Source: Amphiduros pacificus (lineage: Eukaryota; Annelida; Polychaeta; Phyllodocida; Hesionidae). From it: a DNA stretch of 64,000 nucleotides. Of this stretch, positions 57,405 through 64,000 are shown piece after piece. Where the stretch lies: NCBI GenBank assembly GCA_949316495.1, contig OX439006.1:46217918-46281917 (forward strand), written 5' to 3'. The notes beneath the pieces are model-generated. The model did no database searches. It saw only the letters and a program-made list of their open reading frames with translations, and was not told the origin of the DNA. Each line of letters begins with the position of its first letter. Within the stretch, counting starts at the first letter, position 1. Both the position numbers and the translations under genes were made by a program.

Positions 57405-57715
57405 AACGGAAGGAATGGTCCATTATTGGTGCGTGTGTTGACAGCTGGAATGATCCATTATTGGTACATGTGTCGACAGCTGGAATGATCCATTATTGAT
57501 GTTTGTGTTGACAGCTAGAATGATCCATTATTATCCATGTGTCAACAGCTGGAATGATCCATTATTTTCCGTGTGTCAACAGCTGGACTAGTTCATTATT
57601 AGTTTGCGTGTCAACAGCTGGAATAGTTCATTATTAGTTTGCGTGTCAACAGCTGGAATGAGCTATTATTGGTGCGTGCATCAACAGCTGGAATGGTCCA
57701 GCTATATCTGTAATG
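57405..57715. repeat. Minisatellite, 34-35-bp unit, about 8 copies
   Basis: Unit ACAGCTGGAATGATCCATTA plus TTGGTGCGTGTGTCA; unit starts near 57441, 57476, 57511, 57545, 57579, 57614, 57649 and 57684. Each copy carries CAGCTG or a one-base variant. Confidence 0.93.
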
Positions 57716-59099
57716 CTATTTGTGAGGGTATTTATGGGTCTTTTTGTTGAGAGCCCTCTGGTGGCAGAGGTCATAAAGCACAAATATGGTGACCTTCTGA
57801 AAAGCATTTACGGTGTAAAAGTAAATTTCCTTGAATAAATCAATGTGTTAATGAATTTAATCCATATTTATCAATATTTTAGCACCGCTATATATGAAGG
57901 AAAAGGTCTGATAGCAAATGTATATGTTGTAAAATTCTTTTTTTATCTGCCTTGTAAATAGTGCAGTAAGTCAAGCAGGTCAATTCTGCAGATTACTTAA
58001 GAGAGAAAGGTATAGTTTTGGCCAGAAGAAAATTCCTGTGATCCGAGTAAAACAGATTTTCTCTTTTCTGTGTTGTAACATTTGGACATAAAAAGAGTGT
58101 TTGGCAATCATGTGTATGATGGCAATATTAAAAAGTTTCTCAAAAGTTTTAAGCCTGTACTCTATTTCTGCATGCGTTTAAATAGTAAATATCCTTAAGA
58201 ACAATTTTCCAAAGTTTTTTGGAAATCCACTATTTTTGGTCTTACAATCTACAGAACCATTTCTATCTGGCATTCTGAGTTGAAAAACAGTTATCTTTGC
58301 AGTGATGTTCAACTCTGTCACCTTTTCGCAGTTAAAAAGTTATCAAGACAACAAGTCATTCAGTAAATATCTTGTTATGATATCATTTTCATTACATGAA
58401 ATGTACCTGTCTGAGTAAACCAGAGGAAAGCATTATCATCAAATGAAAAGGGATCTATTTACAGCGGTTGAGCAATTTTCCTGTTCCTAGTTCATTAAGA
58501 AAATCTGCCACTGAGAGAAAACCCACCAGCAACAGCCATAAATTGCCATAACAGATATGAACAGATCTTCAACATTATATCCAAATATAAATATGAGTGT
58601 AATAACTGTCTTGCACGGTGACACATATTGTGAGGAGAGTCAGCTTGTTGCCCTAATCCTGCCTGAGACAGGCTAGCCGATAAGAGAGGCTTAAATGCTT
58701 GGTGGTTGGTCTGGTGGAATATTGTGGCTCCCAGGCTCCATAATGGCAGCCCTGGCCTGTCATACTTCTCTGACATAAGTAACCTTATATCAGGACTCCA
58801 TTGATCTCCCACCAGCGGCCAACTCCCCCGGCCACCCCTAGTTCACTCACTGCATCACGGGATAGACCATGTGCCATCCACTTTGCTGTTATTATGATCA
58901 AATCGTATTCAGAAACATGCTATTGAATAAAGCTCCCCACTATTTCTATTATGAAAACAGTGTCAATTTCAAAGAAAGCTGCAAACATTTTATGTTCATC
59001 CAATGAATTACATGAGAGTATATCACACACATGAGACATTTCAAAGTCAAACTTCCTGATTTAAATTTCTGCAAGACTTCTCAATGTTTTGTCTATACC

Positions 59100-59175
59100 C
59101 TAGGGCTAAACTAGACCATCTAGGGCAAAACTAGACCATCCAGGCTAAATTGGACCATCTTGGCAAAACTAGCTA
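59100..59175. repeat. Short tandem repeat, about 20-bp unit, 4 copies
   Basis: Repeats of CTAGACCATCTAGGGCAAAA-like units. Confidence 0.8.
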
Positions 59176-59484
59176 AAGACCATCTGGGTTTGAACAATGG
59201 AATGTTATGACTCATTGTAGAGCTGTAAACATGTGTATATTATGTTACAGTCGCCAAACGGGGAATGGCAGAAGGTTACTGGAGCATAGCGGCTGTCCCG
59301 CATGTTGAAGGGTCATTTATCATCGAGTTGTGGAACTCCATTGCTTCCAACAATGACCTAGTTTTCTGACCCAAAGGAATGAGCACCATCCTGCAGGACC
59401 GACTCATATAGCTACAGTGACCTACCATAGTCACAATGGCAGGGAACTGCTAACATAGTCAGTGGCATAATGATCTGGTTATAG

Positions 59485-59575
59485 TCATAGGGATCTGCTG
59501 ACAGAGTCATAGTCACAGGGACCTGCTGACAGAGTCGTGGTCACAGGGACCTGCTGACATAGTCGTGGTCACAGT
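59485..59575. repeat. Minisatellite, 28-bp unit, about 3-4 copies
   Basis: ATCTGCTGAC (59493), ACCTGCTGAC (59521) and ACCTGCTGAC (59549) are spaced 28 bp, each followed by an AGAGTCGTGGTCACAGGG-like end. Confidence 0.88.
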
Positions 59576-59929
59576 GCTAACATAGTCATAGCCAAAGGGT
59601 ATGTCAACAGCTCAAATCAACCTGTCTCTCTCCCAAGTGCCTAAAGGAAATCAAAGTGATATTTCAAGATTGAAGGCCAAAAGTCCCCAAATGAAAAAAA
59701 AGGATTCCTTTCAAGTGTATGTAACAAACACCGTAGGGATTACAAGTGTATCGATATGAGATTTTAACTTTGTTGGAAGAAGAAAAGATCATAATGTTAC
59801 ATGAAACTTAATAATAAAGCAAGAATATAGTCATGAAATGATTGACTTTACTTTGTGAAATACGAGTTCTAAATAAAAGCATGCAGGTCGAATGTTGCAT
59901 AATGCTTTTTCCCATAGCGCACCACCCTT

Positions 59930-60050
59930 GTGGCCACTGGAAGCCGGGCACGGGGAAGGGTTGGTAGGTAGACTGCACAGTGAAGTAGCATGTGGCCACT
60001 GGAAGCCGGGCACAGGGAAGGGTTGGTAGGTAGACTGCACAGTGAAGTAT
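59930..60050. repeat. Two-copy tandem duplication, about 62-bp unit
   Basis: TGTGGCCACTGGAAGCCGGG through GACTGCACAGTGAAGTA is repeated with a single visible base difference, indicating a recent event. Confidence 0.9.
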
Positions 60051-61314
60051 GGAGCAGGAGATCAGAGGTGTGCAGCCACCATATGTTCCCATCATACCTA
60101 CCATTCCCCTTGCTACAGTTCACCCCCTAATAAGCTACGCACCATTAACGTCCTTCCCCCCAATACTTATTATTATAAAGGTAGTTAAAAAATTAGTCTT
60201 AAACTATTCATTTCATAAATACAAACATTCTCTGTAGCTTTTTAAATAAAATATCATCATGGGTTATTTGCTTGGAAAATAATTACGTGGCTCTGTAACT
60301 TTATCATATAAAAAATGATTATATCTATTTTACTCTATTTATTGATATGTTACATATTGGTTATTCTTTACAATATGTCCTTCAAATATTGAACTAATTA
60401 GAGGTGTAAACATAGAATAGTCACAGTGGCTTGTGTTGTCATCCTGGCTTGATTATAAATAGAATAGAAATGCCAGTTATTTGTATCGTTAACTTTATTT
60501 TGCTGCTTTGAGAGTGTAACAACAATCTAGTTTGCAGATAGAAAAAAATGAGTGTATTTTGCATCGAGCGAGTTTTTCCTCGTTAAAGTTTGTTTTATTT
60601 GTAAGAGGGTTTGTTACAGGATACGTAATAGGCGTAGTAGTCAGAGCTTTTGTTGGCCTCAGAGGACCCCACCTCTCCTACCTGTCATCAATGTCTCACT
60701 TCAAAGGCTGCCGAAATCACCAGACACTGTAAAACCCAGAGCAGTAGAAAAAAAACAAAACAAAAAACATCCAAACTATCATGACGTGTTTTTCTTGTAA
60801 GAAAACATCCCCGATTTTGGAGGTGCCATGCTGGAATGAAGTGTCTGGGATTTAAAAAAATGAACAGTGTTGAGTGGCGAATGTATTTACAAGTATTATG
60901 TTGGAGTATAAATCATTTGTGATCGTGGTTAAACTAAGATGGCTGAAAAATGGTGGGGAAATTGCCTTTATATATGTTAGTATCCTCACACCTTATGTCT
61001 CAGCATCTCATAACTATTTTTTTTCCTCTCAATATCATGAAACTATCGACTGACTATACCTGTGTGAAAATATCTGACTTCTAAAATATTTAAGAACATT
61101 TTTGATGGAGAAGCTAATTTAATCGGTCTGTTCTTTTTATGAGGTTTGAGGATAGGGCTGAGCGTTGAAGTATATCGTAAATTATATTTACGAAAATGAA
61201 TATTTTATTGACCTGAAATTGAAGTTATGGGTAATTCACAGTCGCATTAGGACCCTCCTTTTTACTGTTTATTCAGCTTTTGAAGACAAGTTAACATCTA
61301 TTAGCTACACTGTA

Positions 61315-61560
61315 TAATTGTCAGCCTGTGTCAGCTTTCATAGACATCTCATAATCTAATGCTGCTTTAGAGACAATGCAATGTCCATTCAGCTTTCATT
61401 AACAATTCACTGTCTATTAAGGTTTGACAGACTATTCACTGTCCAGAAAATGCACTGTCTATACAGCTTTAATGGCCAATCCAATGTCTATTCAGCTTTC
61501 AAAGACAATGCCCTGTCTAATCAAATTTCGTAGACAGATCACTATCTACACCGCTTTATT
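61315..61560. repeat. Degenerate minisatellite, about 29-bp unit, 8 copies
   Basis: Imperfect copies of CTGTCTATTCAGCTTTCATA plus GACAATTCA. Confidence 0.75.
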
Positions 61561-61900
61561 ATCATATGGGACCACTACACATTGTTCAGGCTCTACACAT
61601 TCTTCAGGCTCTGAAAACAAATGCACCACTTTCTAAATAACGCCCACCATTTGCTCTGTACATTTTACTGATCTGGCTCTTCACCGGCAAACATACTGTG
61701 TTACTGTGCTTAACGATAACCTGTGCCATTTGTGAAAAAAGTATCACCCGGGGATAAAAGATAGGCATCAGAAATAATTGTATTGAGGCAAACATGAACA
61801 ATTTGGCAGTCAAAGTTTCAGCCTGATTATAATTACCTCATTTGTTTTAGCCTAATCATCCCAGAACGGCTCCGTAGACATATTTTGATGTCCACTGAAA

Positions 61901-62225
61901 TGTTTCTAGCACATAGATTGAATGGATTATTGCGCCGGACATTTCTCCGCGGTGCCGAATAACGCATCGTGTTTCAAAAGAACGTAGTTCCGTCATCATG
62001 GTTACATGTTACAGAACATAAAAATATGATAGAGATGGAAGGGTCTCATTCTGGGATTATCATGTTTCTATCACATGGATTGAAGGGATTATTGTGTTGA
62101 AATTCCTCCGCGGTGCCGAATAACACATCATGTTTGAAGATAGTGAAGTTCCGTCATCACGGTTACATGTAACAGAACATAAAACAATAATATAGATGGG
62201 AGGGTCTCATTGTGAGATTATCTCG
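61901..62225. repeat. Tandem duplication, 162-bp unit
   Basis: TGTTTCTAGCACATAGATTG (61901) and TGTTTCTATCACATGGATTG (62063) start two copies; both contain CTCCGCGGTGCCGAATAAC and AGTTCCGTCATCA. A third, partial copy follows from about 62205. A longer unit than the other arrays here, near satellite size. Confidence 0.85.
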
Positions 62226-62229
62226 TGCC

Positions 62230-64000
62230 ACTTGGATATGGGTCACCACAAAGTGATAGGCGATGCTACTGTGACAGGGCGTAATGTACACAGGTTAAAA
62301 GCATTCTCCCATTTGACATATGCGACACTAAATGGTACGAAAAGTCCCAGTGCAGTGATAACAAAAACGGCTCTTAATCGCTTTCTGATTTCAATCTATG
62401 TTTATTCAGTGCAGTTTTTAATTCAACTTCATTTATACTCATATTTTAGAAATGTTTTATGACTGCTGTTTCTTCTTTTTTTCTATTCAAACGTTCATTC
62501 CATTATCAGTACATTATGAATACAAGGAGATTTCTGAGATATTTATTTTTGAGAAATTCATTGAGTGTGATAACTTTCAGCTATCCTCTTTAACCACACT
62601 AACTAAATTCCTGAAGCTAAAAATATATGTTCAACATTTATATGAGATAAAAAGAATATACAGGGTAATTGATTATAATTATTGTGATATCTTGCATGAC
62701 AATGTTATGAAAAAGTATATCAATCAAAAAAATGTTATAATATTCAAATCTGCTGGTGATCAAATGTCAAGCCGATCCGATGCTGGAAATATTACACACA
62801 GTAATCTCACTCTTTGACGTCTATACTCTACTCTATAAGTCAGGATGGAATATACAGGAAAGGCCCCGCCTCTAATACTTGACAGGGGGCAGGATTAATA
62901 CCTGTTTGAAGTATACAGATAACTGCTGTAGACATTTGTGTGAGGTTTCACCATTGTTTGATAGTTACCATCGCTACCATCTACTATTAGTGAAAGTATA
63001 TCTATTTAAAATCACTTTTTTTTAAAATCCATTTGACAATACAGTTAATGTCAAACATCCTTTATCCCTTTTATTTTCAAGTTTCCCCCTTTCTCACAAG
63101 ATAAGAAAGAGAGAAGATACTTATATGCCCAGAACCCATATATATATATATGCTTGATATATATTCAATATATTCCAATATATATATGCCCGATAGATGA
63201 GAAGACTTTACATGTTAATATGATGTTTTCAATAGTTATGTAATTAATATTATATTCTTGTGCATCGTCTTATATCATGATACTAAATGTTAAACCACAA
63301 AACATATTACGTTTTCCAAGAAAATAGTTCATACCTGCATTAGAAAATACCAAGAACTTTTGATCAAAGAAGAAGCATATCACAAGAGAACACGATACCC
63401 CAGAATCGTATCAACGTCTGAGCATTGAGCTGAGTTACATTTCAAAGTAATACATTTCTTAACAGCATCATCCTTTGCACGTTAATGTCAAAGCTTTAAA
63501 TACCTTAGGTGTATTGGGGTGATAGGTGCATTTCTATAACACGTCTACATGTAATATGCTGTTTCGGCCATTGAGGTATAAGATATCATACACATTTCCT
63601 ATGGGTCAGAGTTGTAAGCACCTGGTGAGGACATTGTGATGTGGCCAGGGCAGAGTAAGGGCCTTCCAGTGTCCACTTTGTCAACTGACCACATTTGAGC
63701 TCTCCTATAAGGACCTACACTTTGACCAAGATGTAAGTATGCGAGCAGGTACATGAATTGGGGCGGATCAATAATACCCATCAGACCCTGAACTACTCTG
63801 TAGGACCCGAGCAGGCAGACATGTCTTACCATAATACACAGCCTGGCACCTGGCCTTACACAACTTCCCACCTAGCACATATCTTTGTACTTATTCCCTT
63901 CCTTTGGAGGTAACAGGCTTTCATATTGAAAAATGCAAAGAGGCCCTTTTCCTGCAAATAAATACTGCTCACAAAGATCCAGCATCAAAAGCTTGTTCCC
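62230..64000. other. AT-rich sequence, nothing recognised
   Basis: Only short frames without motifs. A palindrome-rich ATATAT cluster lies at 63138-63187. Confidence 0.45.

Noticed and set aside
62452-62817. 121-codon plus-strand frame
   Set aside because: Ile/Phe/Tyr-rich AT-driven composition and no recognisable domain.

Overview
The window looks like intron-rich, AT-rich DNA from an animal nuclear genome. Reasons: canonical GT-AG introns, long (TA)n arrays, many minisatellites, tRNA-derived SINEs and a mariner-type MITE. There are no bacterial operons, no CRISPR, no rRNA and no confident functional tRNA gene. The recognisable genes belong to the Cys-loop (pentameric ligand-gated) chloride-channel family, closest by eye to glycine receptor alpha-type subunits. 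Repeat content and gene type suit an invertebrate, perhaps a marine lophotrochozoan, but the species cannot be named from this sequence.

Layout. (1) 369-1623, plus strand: the 3' end of one channel gene, with an intracellular-loop exon and two tandem, near-identical terminal exons that each encode the fourth membrane helix (TM4) and a stop. (2) 1.6-20.4 kb: AT-rich sequence with minisatellites, a mariner MITE and a long (TA)n array. (3) 20,485-38,443 (5' UTR to about 38,494), minus strand: a second channel gene, assembled here exon by exon with matching splice phases. Its parts are a signal-peptide exon, two alternative second exons, a pre-beta-strand exon, a ligand-domain exon, an 83-nt Cys-loop exon, a loop B/C exon, a TM1-TM3 exon and a TM4 exon. 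(4) 38.5-64 kb: no recognisable coding exon. It holds a spectacular 25-bp minisatellite, other tandem repeats, SINEs and a comparatively GC-rich patch near 49.7-50.6 kb that could be a promoter or noncoding first exon.

The two genes are paralogues arranged tail to tail. Their TM4 exons all start in phase 0 with the residues INIV, so the exon boundary predates the duplication. The most interesting points are: two frame-enforced mutually exclusive exons near the N-terminus of the minus-strand gene; tandem alternative TM4 exons in the plus-strand gene; and a 20-nt deficit in the ligand-domain exon of the minus-strand gene, which breaks the frame and removes the loop A region in this assembly although all other exons look intact.
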